NCBI GenBank assembly: GCA_033060915.1
Contig: CM065384.1
Span: forward strand, 38,173,501-38,237,500
From: Euryodendron excelsum
Lineage: Eukaryota > Streptophyta > Magnoliopsida > Ericales > Pentaphylacaceae
Direction: 5' to 3'
Length of the DNA stretch: 64,000 bases
The position numbers and the translations under genes are program-made. Numbering within the stretch: position 1 is the first letter of the stretch; the number at the start of each line of letters is the position of its first letter. A model generated the notes under the pieces. That model had not been told where the DNA came from, searched no databases, and saw nothing but the letters and a program-made list of their open reading frames with translations. Below, one piece after another: positions 20,901 to 34,125 of the stretch.

Positions 20901-22143
20901 AATTGATCCAGAAAACACTAGGATTGATCCGAGGTAAACCGTGAGAAGGCGCAAAGGTTGGAAACACTATTAAGAGTGCTCCGAGAGATTTTCGGTTTGA
21001 TACCTAAAGCCAGTGTGATTAGAAAAGGCGACTGACCCACTGGTAGCAAAACGGTCATTTCGCACTAGGTTTATCGAAATGGACTCAGAATGGTCTAGAA
21101 AGGTACTAGAAGGTTGAGAATACTCTTAAAAGCATCTCTAGAAGGTAACCCAGTTTGATACCTAGAGATGGTGTGATTTTCGAAGGCAATTGGATGCCTA
21201 AGGACAAAATGGTTATTTTGATCGAATGTTCTCAAAATTGATCTAAAACTAACTGGAAGGCACTAGAACGTGCTAGCTTGTCTTTAGGGCAATCTTGGAA
21301 CGGGTGGATTTACCGCTCTGAAGTCTTAGGTACTTTCTCAAGAAGCATGCTGATGGGCCCCAAGAGGCAATTTGGTATTTCTGTCACTCTAATAGTGTGT
21401 GACGAGTTGGTTTCCAAAGGTATCCCTTCCTTTGGTAAACATGCTACGACCAAGAGGCATGTTTGGTCCTGTGACATAGGGGGTTTATTGGCATTCTCGA
21501 TGTTGACTTGTTTGTAAGTGTTTTTATCACTCTGATGGTTGCAATGTTTGTGAGTGTTTTCATCACTCTGATGGTGTGTGTTCATACTAGAGACCGCCTG
21601 ATCTCGGGAAACTACTAGGTAGTTTTATTCTCTAGGGGCCTTAGGCACTTTCCTTATCGACGTGCCGAATAGTGAACATTCTAAGTTGCCGGACTAGCAG
21701 GTACCAAAAGTGAACCGCTCTACCATCTAAGGACTTGTGTTTTCGTTCCAGTCGACGAGTGTGAGGGGACTTATTGTTTTAAGGGGTTTTGTGCTTTCTT
21801 GGTAAACGTGTTGTGCTAGATGGACTTATCGTTTGAGGGATTAACTTTCTCGAAAGACGTGCCAGATTGAGTTTGACTGGTCTGAATTGGAATTGGAACT
21901 AGAATTGAGGTTGAAATACAAACTTACCATCTTTAAGAAGACGTGCCAATTAGAATTTGATTGAACAATACCCTAAGGGTATTTTGGTTATTTTGCTTCT
22001 ATTGGGCCTGGCAAGTCCGCAAAGCAGTTAATTGACTAGATTGAGTCCAGAAAACCATCTTGGGCTTGAATGTGTTTGTCAAGTTTGAATGTGAGTTCGG
22101 TCAGGCCGAAGATTGTTGAGCTGGCAAAAATGGGGTGCTTACA
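17996..22143 (-). mobile_element. Solo LTR A, Tat/Ogre-like family, ~4.1 kb, in gag
   Basis: On the minus strand it begins TGTAAGCACCCCA (right end, 22143), and runs through the family's conserved blocks to the GAGAGAGTAC-like terminal block. The last ~40 bp of the family LTR, including the GGGCGCGACA end, are missing at the left. Flanking AAATA/AATAC suggests a decayed target duplication. Gag protein reading resumes directly across it, which fixes the insertion site. No internal region is present, so it is a solo LTR. The interior is non-coding. Confidence 0.75.
20547..20555 (-). promoter_or_regulatory. TATA box of solo LTR A
   Basis: The minus strand reads TATAAATAT in the same relative place as the TATAAATAC boxes of the sister LTRs, shortly after the GGCGCC-rich block. 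Confidence 0.45.
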
Positions 22144-22960
22144 AATACAAAGTTCACCTGGTGAACCTCACTTTCCCAACGTTCTTTGCATTGATCAAGG
22201 CCAGGAGGAACCTCCGCGCCTCTGTTAAACCACCTACCAAATCTAGCTACTAGAAAAAACTCCCAAAATAATGTCTCTGTAGTTTTCGGCCCTTCTGGCT
22301 AAAAGCCACAGGGGGACTCTAAGAGAAGAAAAAGAAAATGACATGATCCTCCTTCATACCCTTGTATGTTGGAGGAAGTTGAAGCCCTGGTCAAAGTATG
22401 GGTCAATGATGAAGAACCGGAACTGCCCAAAATGGAGGTACTCCTTCCCAAGAAAGACAGAGACAGTCCTAAGTACTGCATCTATCTCAAAACCACCAAA
22501 CACCCCATTAAGGACTACTAAACCTTGATAAGGATTGTTAATAGGATGGTATCGGAGAAATAGCTCTGTTTAGAGAAAAGTGGAAAGGATGTTTGAGAAA
22601 ACCTTATCCCAACCACAAGCAGAAGGGGAAAAACATCAACATGGTGGCAAACTGTGGCCCCACAAATGTCGACCAAGAGTTGTTCGATTATTTAGACAAA
22701 GAGGAGTTGTACAAAGCCTTCATGGCGTCTTATCACGATGAACTGGAAGAGGGAGGAGATTACGATCCGCCAGTCAACATTCTAGATCCCGAAACTACAA
22801 CGAAGGTCCTTCAAAACTCTATAAAGTTTCAAAGATTTTTTAATCAAGTAGGACTCTCCATCAATGCTAGGCCGGAGATTACTAAGTCCATCATAAACAT
22901 AGTAGAGGTGTACCATGAGAAGTGCATAGGCCTGGAGGGATCGGTCTCGTGAACAATTCA
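22144..22960 (+). pseudogene. gag: Gypsy gag, C-terminal part and gag-protease linker
   Basis: Gag resumes with KVHLVNLTFPTFFALIKARR, then a linker with shifts and stops (VEALVKVWV, KYCIYLKTTKHPIKDY), then a 119-residue open stretch from 22593 rich in acidic residues (DKEELYKAFM, EEGGDYDPPVNIL). The order agrees with Tat gag-protease junctions from memory. No zinc knuckle was found. Confidence 0.6.
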
Positions 22961-23946
22961 AGAAGACTCCAGTGCCATCACATTCTTTGAAGTGGACATA
23001 AGGTACCCCTTTCCCCACAACAAACTGATGTATGTCACTGCCTACATCTACATAGTGGAATTTAGGAGAGCGTTCTTCGATGGAGGAGCTTCTATCAATA
23101 TAATGTCATTCGATACCTTCGAGAAAATTGGGATTCTTGAGAAACACATAGTGAAGCAATACATCACCATCACGGGTTTCAGAGGAGAATGAAAGATAAC
23201 CATAGGCTATGTTAATATGGACTTAGCCATAAGAGAAATCCAAGCACCAACAAAGTTTCACATCATTGAAGCTCCTACAATGAACTGCCATATCATACCT
23301 AGGGCGAACCTGAATGCACAGGTATGCCTTGATTCCTTTAAAGTTACCACTAATGTATGAAAAGGAAATGGGGAAAAAAGACAGTCACCATCGAGGCGTC
23401 TGATAAGCCATTCAGTAGCTCCGAAGCACACTTGTCGAATGCTGTCTTTTTCACTGAATTGTCCATCGAGGAGACACCATACACCTTAAAGTCTAGACGA
23501 GTCAAAATCCCCAAGTGGGAAGATATTAAGAATGATGGCAATGACGAGGTAGCCCCCCACAAAAAAAAGAACGAGAAGAACTTGGCCCAGGAGCTTCTAA
23601 GTCTACACCTCGAAAGATCACCAAGATCCAAGGGGATGGAAGGACCCTATACATGTTGTGACGGTGTGAGGAGGGAAAGTCCTCTGGAGCAAACATCGAC
23701 CCCCTACCAGAGGCCATGGCTTGCGAAAAAGGCGACAAGGCCTTCGTAAAGATCGTTGAGGAGCTTGAACCGGCGCCTGCGTGCATGCAAGATGGCCCTA
23801 AATCACAACAAGAAGAACTTCAAGAGATCAATCTTCGAAATGACGAGGGACCTCCCCGACTAGTATTTATAAGTAAGGGACCGACACTCGAGGAGCATGA
23901 TGCCCTCATCAAGTTACTGAGGAGCTACTCCGATGTATTTGCCTAG
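22961..23946 (+). pseudogene. Retropepsin-like protease and linker to reverse transcriptase
   Basis: The active-site motif reads FFDGGASINIMS near 23072-23107, with the aspartate and the GGA turn kept, followed by FEKIGI and ITITGFRGE. This is the Tat-clade retropepsin that processes Gag-Pol. A stop follows at about 23191, and the linker 23357-23946 is open in pieces, with RLVFISKGP near the RT start. It is broken as a polyprotein. Confidence 0.65.
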
Positions 23947-24580
23947 ATATACAAGGAAATGCCTGGTCTCAAGCTTGCAGTGGTGTCTCACCATTTGGAT
24001 GTCTTCCTGAATTCCAAGCTATGCAAATAGTCTGTAAGGAAGTACCATCCTGACCAAGAGGAAAAGATCAATGAGGAGATCGAGAAGCTGCAGGCAACTG
24101 GGTTCATCAATCCCATCCAATACCCCTCATGGCTAGCAAACATTGTCCCTGTTAAAAAAAAGAATGTGGATTTTATTAATCTCAATAAGGCGGCCCAAAA
24201 GATGAATTTCCACTTCCTTATGTGGACACGCAAGTAGATTCCACCTCAGGACAGGTTCAACAACTATAACCAGATCGAGATGGCCACGGAGCATGTAGAA
24301 AAAAACTGCATTTCGAACCCCGTTGGGCAATTTCTCTTATACAATCATGCCCTTCGGTCTGAAAAATACTAAAGCAACTTACCAAAGGACAATGATAGCT
24401 ATGTTCCATGACATATTACACCACATGGTCAAGGATTATGTTGATAACTTAGTGGTAAATTCATTAAGAAGGGATGAACATCTGCAGCACCTTGAGCAAG
24501 TCTTTAAGAGATGCAAAAAATATAACATAAGGATGAATCCATTGAAGTGCGCCTTAAGAGTAACATAAGGCAAATTCCTA
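23947..24580 (+). pseudogene. Reverse transcriptase domain, degenerate
   Basis: Readable pieces in order are KYHPDQEEKINEEIEKLQA, GFINPIQYPSWLANIVPVK, a shortened and garbled VDF/LNKA block, MPFGLKNTKATYQ, and DYVDNLVVNSLRRDEHLQ. The catalytic YVDD box reads YVDN near 24437-24448, a loss of the second metal-binding aspartate. Part of the first catalytic motif is deleted around 24160. The enzyme copies element RNA into DNA; this copy cannot. Confidence 0.85.
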
Positions 24581-24589
24581 GTATATATG

Positions 24590-25285
24590 GTTCATTGGCA
24601 TGGCATCAATGCGGATGGAGCCAAGGTCAGAGCTATAACCAACACGCCTACACCTCACTCTCAAAGATCGTTGAAGAGCTTCCTAACGAAGGTGTCCTTC
24701 TTGTGAAGGTTTATACCATTGTTTATAGAGATCATTGCTCCCCTTCGTTCATTATTAAAGGGCAAAACAAAGTTTGAATGGACAAAGGAACATCAGAATG
24801 CCTTTGAGGTAGTCAAGACTACTATGTCCTCCTCACAGACCATAACTGCTTCACAGCCAGGAAAACCCCTGATCTTGTACTTGACATCTACTCCAAGATC
24901 CATTGGAGCACTTCTTGTCCAAGAGATAGAAGGAGTAGAGAAACCAGTTTATTATATTAGTAGAAAGATCAGAGGACCAGAGGCAAGGCACACAGCTATC
25001 GAGAGGCACTACTTGGCCCTCGTATTTACTACACAGAAGCTGAGACACTACTTCCTAGCCCACTCAGTATATATAGTCACTCATAATGACCCCATCAGAT
25101 ACCTGCTTATCAAGCCTGCCCTCATGGGAAGGATGATGCGATGGCTCTTAGTCCTTGCAGAATTCGAGCTTAAGTGTGTCACGCCCACGGCGATCAAATC
25201 CCAGGCATTGGTTGAGCTCCTTGCCCATTTCCCTAGTGGCTTCTACGAACCCGTCGACGATACCCTTATAAGTGATGACTACTAG
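24590..25285 (+). pseudogene. RNase H domain of the host element
   Basis: From 24719 a 188-residue frame is open: FEWTKEHQNAFEVVKTTM, GKPLILYLTSTPRSIGALLV, VYYISRKIRG, and AIERHYLALVFTTQKLRHYF are the usual Gypsy RT-connection and RNase H blocks, ending with FELKCVTPTAIKSQALVELL. It is the longest intact open stretch in this element. It ends at a TAG (25283-25285), just before the second RNase H. Confidence 0.85.
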
Positions 25286-25412
25286 GCAATCGTGGCTTCA
25301 TCCGACGCCTCAGACGAGATTTGGACCCTTAGCTTTGACGGATCTAGTAATAGCGGCAAAGGAGGGGCATGAATACTACTTAGGAATAATAACGAAAAGG
25401 AGATAAACCTCT
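25286..25412 (+). pseudogene. Second (archaeal-type) RNase H, first part
   Basis: WTLSFDGSSNSGKGGA near 25321-25371 is the opening strand with the first catalytic aspartate of the extra RNase H found in Tat elements. A TGA interrupts it, and at 25412 it is cut by solo LTR B. The rest is at 34561. Confidence 0.7.
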
Positions 25413-28400
25413 TTTTGCGCCCCAATTTTTTGCACTAAAAAAAAAACAAGTGAGAAAAACACAGTGCTCTCTTGTTAGAACTCATCTTTTTAGAAGAATG
25501 AGTGTGACTCGGTTTGAATTGAAAATTAATTTTGATTAAGGGCTTTTGAAAAATAATTTGGAGTCACCACCTAACTTGATTAAGATGAATTAGGTCACCT
25601 AAAACTGAGCACAATTCGAAGATTACACTTAGGGTTTTTGAAAAAAGATTTTGAAAACTTCCTCAAGAGAGGATTTTTTTTAGAAAATAGGTTGTTTGGC
25701 AACCTTTGAAAAAATGTAATCCCTTTTTGAAAATAACTCCATTTGGTCTTTGAAAATAGTGATCTAGGTTCGGAGGTTGGTTACGTGTAGGGAAGACGCA
25801 CTAAGCCATCACCCTACGCTGCTCTTGCAGTACCTATATATCTATTCACTCTAGGTTCACTCATTCGGAATCTTTGATTAATAAATGTCCAAAAACTATC
25901 CACTTTAGAAAAGAATTTTAAAAAAGAAGTTTGACATGATGCATGATATGCAAGTGTAAGGAAAGACTTTGATTTTGAAAGTAGATTTGAAAAGACTTAA
26001 TTTGATTTTGAAAATAGATTTGAAAAGAAGACTTGATTGGAAATCGGAAAGTAGGTTTTAGAAATTGAAAATAGAGATTCGAAAATAGATTTTGGAATTT
26101 GAAACTTGAAATAGATCATGGAATTGGAAAAAAATAGTTATGGAATTGGAGACTTAAGAAAAGTTATGAAATTAGAAACTTGAAAGAAATTATAGAATTG
26201 GAAATTTGAAAATAATTATGAAATTGAAAAATTAGAAAAAGTTATGACTGCACCCTTGAGAGTTGCCTACATATTCCTTTTTGAAAATTAGGTCATTCGT
26301 AGTTTGGACAGTAGTTTGATTGAAAATAGAAGATTTTGATTGGAAAAAGAGATTGATTTGAAACTTGAAATAGAAGATTGGAATTGAGATTGAACTTAGG
26401 CCTAGAATTGAACTTAAAAGAGTATTTGACCCTTGAAAGAGAATTTGGACTAGATTTGGAAAGATAGAGATTTGAAAACATTTTGAAATTTAAAATTAGA
26501 AAACCATTTTGGTTTAGAAAAAAGTTTTTAGAAAGGAGTCGAAGCTTCCTAACTCTAAAGGTTGGGGTTGAACTAGGGTTTAGGCTACCTAAGATTGGAA
26601 TACGTAATTGAATTAAGAATGTATGATTTAGATTTGAAAACTTTAATTTTAGAAAGTTGGACTTAGGAAAGGTTCGAATTAGAAAAGGTTCAAATTAGGA
26701 AAGATTCAAATTAGAAAAGTTGGATTTTAAGAAAGATTTTGAAAAGAGATTTGACTTGATTTTAAAACACTTAGATTGGTTGGAGAAGATTTGACTTGAA
26801 AGTTTGATTTAGAAAATTTGGAAAGTTGGAGTTTAAGAACGACTGAATTTTAGAAATTTTTAAATTTGGAAAGTTTCAAAATAGGAAAGTTTTCAAATTA
26901 GGAAAGTTCCATTTTAGAAAAGTTTAATTTTAAGAAAGATTTGAGCTTAGGAAAGTTTTGAATTTAGAAAGATTTGCAAAGTCAAGATTTAGAAAGTTAA
27001 AATTTAGAAAGGTTTGAAATTAGGAAATGATTGAATTAAGAAAGATTTGATTTCTATTTCCAAAAAGAGATGATTAGAATTTGTTTCCAAAAACGAAGGA
27101 TTGGATTGGTTTCCTAAGTTGGAAGACCAGATTTGACATGAAATTGGAAAGGAGAAGATTTGGAAAACTTAGATTTAGAAAATATGATTTGACATGAAAA
27201 AGAGGTTTAAAAAACCTAAGAGTTCGATGCAGAAAATAGAATTTTGGAAAACTATGATTCGACATGAAAAAGGAAAGTAGAAATTAGGGTTTCCTAATTA
27301 TTGGCTCTAGAGCTTGACTTAGACTCCAAAAAAAAAAGATTTTGAAAAGTAAATCTTTTGAAGGGAGTTTCTAGGAGGGAAACTTGAAAAGTGTTTTTAG
27401 AAAGTAGAACTTTTGAAAAGAGTTTTTGGAAAGGGATTTTTTAAAAGAGTTTTTTTTTTTTTTTTGGGAAAGAGAGTTTTTTTTTAGAAAGAGTTTTAAG
27501 GAAAGTAAGTTTGAAAAGAAATTTTACAAAGTAAATTAGAAAAAGAGATTTTTTGAAAGTAAGTTTAAAGAGATTTTTGGAGAGGATTTAAAAAGAGGTT
27601 TTGAAAAGAAGATTTTCAAAAAGTGATTTGGAAAGAGAATGGAATATGAACTTTTACAAATCTCTAAAAATATCTCTCTTTCGTAAAACAATTCTGACCA
27701 TAGGAAGATTAGAATCATTCTAGGATTGTGGTTTTGAATACAACAAAGATTTGAAAATATGGATCACATTGGTCTCATTAAATATAACACTTTCCTAAAG
27801 CAACCCTAACTATGAAATGACTAGAATTACCTTAGAATTGTGATTTTAACAAAAACAATGTAGGGTTAACACCCAAAACTTATGTAACACTTTCCTAAAA
27901 CAACTCTAATCTTGAAGTGGCTAAAACCATCTTAAGATTGTGATTTTTGAGAACAAGTTTGGAAGAAAAAGATTTTAACGCAAGTTTTGAAAGAGACTTT
28001 GATGCAAGTTTTTGAAAACAAGTTTAGAAAATGATTTTGAAAAGATGTATGAGTACGATATGCACAATGCAAGTAGGGTCGTGAACATATAAGGTTTAGG
28101 CTTTACCATATAATCAAGGCGGCCGAATCCACATGGTCTAAAGTCGAATTAGAGAAAAGCCACCGACACAGTGACTTTCAACCATTCTTCCTACACATGA
28201 ACCAAGGATTCCCTTGTTTCAAGCATGCAAGAAGGGGGGGGGGGGAAGAAGATAGGAGATTAAAATAGAAGAAAATCCAAGTGGGTTAGGAAAGAGGAGA
28301 GAGAAGAGAGAAGGGGGGAAATTGCATAAACGTAAATAGAAAACTAACCTTATGTCTTCTTTGATTTGTTCCCTTTATTTGCTTTACCTCACTTTAATCT

Positions 28401-28621
28401 TCGAGAACTACGAGATTATAGCACCATGAGTCTTCAATGGTTAACTTGGAGGCTCGTATAAGCATGTATCAAGTGTGTGTATGTTAGGGTTAAAGTGTAC
28501 AGGGCCTAGGGTTTGAAGAGACCTAAGAAAGCTACGGTTTGTATAGAGTTCGAGGGTTGTATTTCAAGAGAGAGAGTTTCTGGAGTTAGATTGCCGACCC
28601 TTTTTACGCAAGAGAGAGACT

Positions 28622-28632
28622 TTGTATTTATA
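28622..28632 (-). promoter_or_regulatory. TATA box of solo LTR B
   Basis: On the minus strand TATAAATAC lies in the position conserved in the family, after the GGCGCC block. Confidence 0.45.
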
Positions 28633-29815
28633 GACAAAAGATTGACTTGGCACCTGTTGTAGTGATGCCAGGCTTAAAATTCTATTGGCGCCACTAAGGA
28701 AATATTTTAGGGCGGCAAGAAATGTATCTTCGACCCTTGGTACGCAAGGCAGAAGATTTGGGCGCCTGTCCTAGTGACTATTATTTTTAGCTTGGCTCCA
28801 CTAAGAATGACTTCGGAAGGTCCGGAAATGTTTCGAAAGGCCGAGAATGGTCTGGAAGGCTGGAAATGGGTAGAAACTCTTGAAATAATGTCCCAAGGGT
28901 AACGGACTTGAAAAACAAGGTCGGATTTGTTGACTGTGCTATTAGGGGCAAAACGGTCAACTAGACCGAAACACTACCAGAATGGACTTGGAATAATCCA
29001 TAAGTGGACTTAAAGGTTGGAAACACCCTCCAAATTGCTCTAAGGGAGTGCCGGTTTGATACCCAGAGCCGATGTGGTTAGAAAAGACGACCGGCCTATC
29101 AGGGGCAAAACGGTCATTCTTGCACCGGGTTTGCTGAAATTGACTCAGAATGATCCGGAAATATAATGGATGGTTGGGAATACTATAAGCAGCATTCTCG
29201 AAAGGTTACCGGTTTGATACCCAGAGCCGGTGTGGTTCCCAGGGGCACTTGGATGCCTAGGGGCAAAATGATCATTTTACCGAATGGTCTCGAAATTGGT
29301 CCGAAACCGACTAGAAGGCACTTAAACATGCTGGATTATCTTTGGGATGATATTGGAAGGGTGGAATTATTGTTCTAAGGACTTAGGTACTTTCTTGAGA
29401 AGCGTGGAAGAAATGGCCCAAGAGCCAGTTTAGTCATTTTTCACCGTAATGGGCTAGCAAGCACTAGTATTGACCTAGGTTTTGAGTGCTTCTGTCACTC
29501 TGACAGTATGTGACTAGTTGGTTTCCAAAGGTATCTTATTCTTTGGTAAACGTTTCACGGCTAAGAGGCGAATTCGGTCCCGTGATATAGGGGGTTTGTT
29601 GGCAATTCCCAATGTCGACCTGTTATGAGTGGTTTTGCCACTCTGACGGTTGCGATATTTACGAGTGTTTTCGCCACTTTAACGGTTCGCGTTCATTTTA
29701 GAGACTGCCTAATCTTGGAAAGCTACTAAGTGGACTTATCATTGATGAATCAATTTTCTCAAAAGATGTGCCGAATAACAAACATTCTTCACTAGCGGGT
29801 TAGCAAGCACCAAAG

Positions 29816-32800
29816 TGTAACTACCCCATTTTTGCCTGCTCGGCAATCTCCGGCCTGAATAGGCTCATTTTCACACATCACACGCATATTCAGACTCTAA
29901 CCTGACTTTTAAACTCCAATTTAGTCCACCGGTTGCTTCCCGGGCCTGTAAGGCCCACTTGAAGCTAAATAACCATTTTGTCCCTAGGCATCTGAAAGCC
30001 TCGGGAACCACACTGGCTCTGGGTATCAAACCGGTAACCTCCTAAGAATGCTTCTCGTAGTATTCTCGACCTTCCATTATCTTTTCGGATCATTCCGAGT
30101 CAGTTTCGGCAAACCCGGTGTGAAATGACCGTTTTGCCCCTGATGGGCCAGTCGCCTTTTTTAACTACACCAGCTCTGGATATTAAACCGGTAGCCTTTG
30201 GGAACATTCTAAATAATGTTTTCAAATCTTGTGTCTTTTTCTAAGACATTCCGGGTCCATCCCGGCAGCTTTCCGGCCCGGTTCACCGTTTTGCCCCTAA
30301 TGGTCCGGTCAACCCTTTTAACAAATTGTGTCATCATTTTTCAAGTCCTTTGTCCCTGAGACATTATTCCAAGGGTTCTTGTCCCTTTCTGGCTCTTCGG
30401 GTCATTCCCAGCCCCTTCAATTCATCCCTGGACTTTCCAGAGTCCCTTCTAGTGAAGCCAGGCTAAAAATTGCATGGTAGTCACTAGTACTGGCGCCCAA
30501 ATCTTCTAAAGATATGTTGCTTGCCAACCTTAAATATTTCCTAAATGGCTAGCGCCACTAGTAGTGGCGCCAAGCCAAAAAATGGCCTGGTGCCATTCCT
30601 AATGGCGCTTGTGTAATTTTTGGCCTGGCACCACAGTAACAGGCGCCAGTGCATTCCTCTCTTTATAAATACAGAGCCTCTTCCAGCATGAAAAAGGTCC
30701 GCAAACTTAGTCTAAAAATCTTATATTTCGATATACAGAGCTCGTACACTCCCAAAACCCTAGTTTCTCTAGGTTTTTCAAACCCTGGCCACCATTCACA
30801 AACTCTTGCCTCATATACACTCACATACACTTCTATACACTTATACACTAGCCTCCAAAGCCTCATTTGAAGACTTGAAGTGCTACATATTGAAGCCTTG
30901 AAGATTGAAGATAAACCCTTGAAGATTGAAGATGAAGATCAAGACGAAGACTGAAAAAAGGCAAGGCGCACAAGGCCAAGTAAAATAAACAAGACAAGGT
31001 AGCCTTTCATTTTATGTTTCTGCACTTTCCTCTCTCTCTTCTCTCTCCTAACCCACTTGGGTTTTCTCTATTTTAATCCCCCATCTCTTTCCCCCCTTTC
31101 TTTGCATGCTTGAAACAAGGGGATTCCCGATCCATGTGTAGGATTAGACTATTGGAGGGTCACCATGTCGGGAGCTTTCTTTTAATCTAACCAGAGACCA
31201 CGTGAGTTCGACCCTCTTGATTATGTGGTGAAACCTTAGCCTTGTATGTTCACGACCCCAAATTTGCATAGTGTATATCATTATCTTGCATTCCTCCAAA
31301 AATTGTTTTCAAATTCGTTTTCAAATTTGTTTTCAAAATTGCATCAAAACCTTCTTTTTCAAAAATTGTTTTCAAAATCACAATCCTAGGGTGATTCTAG
31401 CCTTTCTATGGCTAGCGTTGCTTTAGGAAAGTGTTATATTTAAAGTGACCAACATGGTCTATATTTTCAACTACTTGTTGTTTTCAAAACCACTTTCTTA
31501 AAGTGGTTCTAGCCTTTTTATGGTTAGAATCGCTTTAGGAAAGTGAGACGTTTTCATACTTTCCAAAAAACTCTGTTTTCAAATTCTCTTTTTCAACATA
31601 CCTTCTAAAAACGCTCTCCAATCTTCCTTCTTCAAACTTCCTTTCAAAATTGTTTTCTAAAGACTCCCTCCAAAAATCTATTTTCAAAACTTCTCTTTTT
31701 AAACTCCTTTCCAAAACACTCTCCTCAAAATTCACTTTCTTAAAACTCTTTCTTAAAAGCTCCTTCCAAAAATCTTTCCAAAAACTCTCTCTTTTCAAAA
31801 TTCGCTTTCTAGAAACTCCTCTCTAAGATTTCCTTCCAAAAATCTCTCTTTCTAAAAATTCACTTTCCAAAAAATCTCTTTCCTTAGAGTCCAAGTTAAG
31901 CCTTAGAACCCACAATTAGGAAACCCTAATTTTCTTTCCAAAGACATAGTTTTCAAACTTGCTTTAAAACCTAGGTTTCCAAAACCTCTTGTTTTCTACT
32001 TCAAAAATATACATATTTCCAAAACGTCTTGTTTTCTATATCAAAACTATACATATTTCCAAAATCTCTTTTCTATGTCAAAACTAAAGTCTCCAAAATC
32101 TAGGGTTTCTAAACTTCCTCTTCCAAGTCCATGCCGAATCCAATCTTCCCTTTAGGAAACCAATCCAATCTTCCCGTTTAGGAAACTAGATCCTATCCTC
32201 CGTTTTTGAAAATAAAATCAAACCTTCTCTTTTAGAAATAAAATCTAATCCTTTGTTTTACGAAATAGGAATCTTAACCCTTCTTAGTCCAAATCTTTCC
32301 TAATTAAACTTTTTCCTAATCTTCCATTTTCCTAAATCTTAAGTTTCCAAAACTTGAACATAACAATCTTTCCTAAGTTTTAAAACTCAAAATCTAAATC
32401 TTTCCTAATTCAACTCTCTCCTAATTCTTTACTTTCCTAAACCATAAGTTTCCTAAATATACTTTCTTAAACATTAAGCTTCCAAAATTTTTCCTAATTC
32501 AACCCTTTCCTAATTCTACCCATTTTCAAATCTTAACCTTCAAAATCTAAGTTTTCAAATCTTTCCTAAGCTCAAACCTTTCCTAATCTCAAGATTTTCT
32601 AAAACTCAAGCTTTCTAAATCCTAAACTTTCTATATTCGAAGCGTTCTCAATCTAAAACTTTTTAACTCTTAAACTTTCTAAATTTTAAAACTTTCTAAA
32701 TTCAAAATTTTCTAAATTCGAAACTTTCTTAAGTTAAGTCTTTCTAAACTTTCAAACTTTCTAAATTCTAAACTTTCCTAAAGTTCAAATCTTTCCAAAT

Positions 32801-34125
32801 CTAAAACTTTCTAAATTCAAAACTTTCTTATTTTCAAAACTTCCTTATTTTCAAAACTTTTCCTATTTCAAAACCTCTCTTAAATCTTAAAGTTTCTTAA
32901 TTCAAAACTTTCCTAAGTTGAAACTTTCCTAATTCAAAAACTTTCATAATTTCGAAACTTTCGCAATTCGAAAACTTTTTTAAAATGAAACTTTCTTAAA
33001 ATAACACTTTCCTAATTTGAACCTTTCCTAATTTGAACATTTCCTAAATCCAATCTTTCCAAATCTTCCAAGTCCAACATTCGAGTCAAGTCTTTTCTAA
33101 AAACTTTCCAAGTCAAGTCCAATCCTTCTTTTCTAAGTTCCTAAGTCTAGGTTTCCTAAAACCAAGTCCTTCAAACCAATCTTTTCAAATCTTCCAATCA
33201 AAGTCCAAATTTCCTATTCTTCCAATTCCAATTCGAATTCCAACTTCAACTCTCTTCCAATTATACCTTCTACTTTCTATCAGACTCTTGTCCGAATTAC
33301 GACTGATCTGATTCCTCCAAAAGGATACGTAGGCAACCCCCATGGGTGCGATCACAATCTTTTTCAAATCTCAAATTCTACAACATTTTTCAAAATTTCT
33401 ATTTCTACAACAACTTCTTTCCAATCTCTAATCTTATAATTTTCTTCAAGTTTTCCAATTCTATGATTTATTTCTATTTTCAATCTTCAATTTCAATTTC
33501 CAAAACCTTCTTTCCAAATTCAAACTTCTATCTCTTTCTTTTCAAATCCATTTTCAAATCAAGTCTCTTTTCTTGCACTTGCATATCATGCATCATGTTA
33601 GTTTCTTTTCAAACATTATTTTTTAAAGTGGATAGGATTGAACATTTAGTTAGTTGAAGTCTCTCATAGGTAAATCTAGGGTAGATTGACATGTAGGTGC
33701 TGAAAGGGCGGGGTAGGGTGATGGCTTAGTGCGTCTTCCTTACATGTATCCAACCTCCGAACCTAGAATCACTGTTTTCAAAGACCAAAAGGAGTTATTT
33801 TTCAAAAACGGCTTAAATGTTTTTCAAAAGTTGTCAAACAACCTGTTTTTCTTAAAAACCCTCTCTTGAGGATGTTTTTCAAAATCGTTTTTCAAAACCC
33901 TAAGTATAGTCTTTGGATTATTCTTAGTTTTTAGGTGACCTAACTCACCTTAATCATGTTAGGTGGTTACTCCAAATCTTTTCTAAAAGCCCTTTTATTC
34001 AAATCAATTTTCAATTCAAACTTAGTCGCACTCATTCTTCTAGGAGGGTGAGTTCTAACGAGAGAGTACAGTGTTTTTCCCGCTTGTGTGTATATTCCTC
34101 GTGTGCGAAAAACTTGGGCACGACA
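29816..34125 (+). mobile_element. Solo LTR C, same family, opposite orientation, nested in LTR B
   Basis: It begins TGTAACTACCCC and ends GGGCACGACA, flanked by a perfect CAAAG duplication (29811-29815 and 34126-34130). Length is 4,310 bp. It carries the family TATA box near 30663, GCGCC blocks at 30540-30610, and a 2.5-kb tract on the plus strand almost without G. It has no internal region or coding sequence. It sits head to head with the left part of LTR B, giving a large inverted-repeat geometry. Confidence 0.92.
30663..30671 (+). promoter_or_regulatory. TATA box of solo LTR C
   Basis: TATAAATAC followed by AGAGCC matches the boxes of the 5' and 3' LTRs of the full-length element. Confidence 0.5.

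Noticed and set aside
31535..33657. Open frames in the G-poor LTR tract
   Set aside because: The biased base use keeps frames open by chance; the peptides are low-complexity and not conserved between LTR copies.
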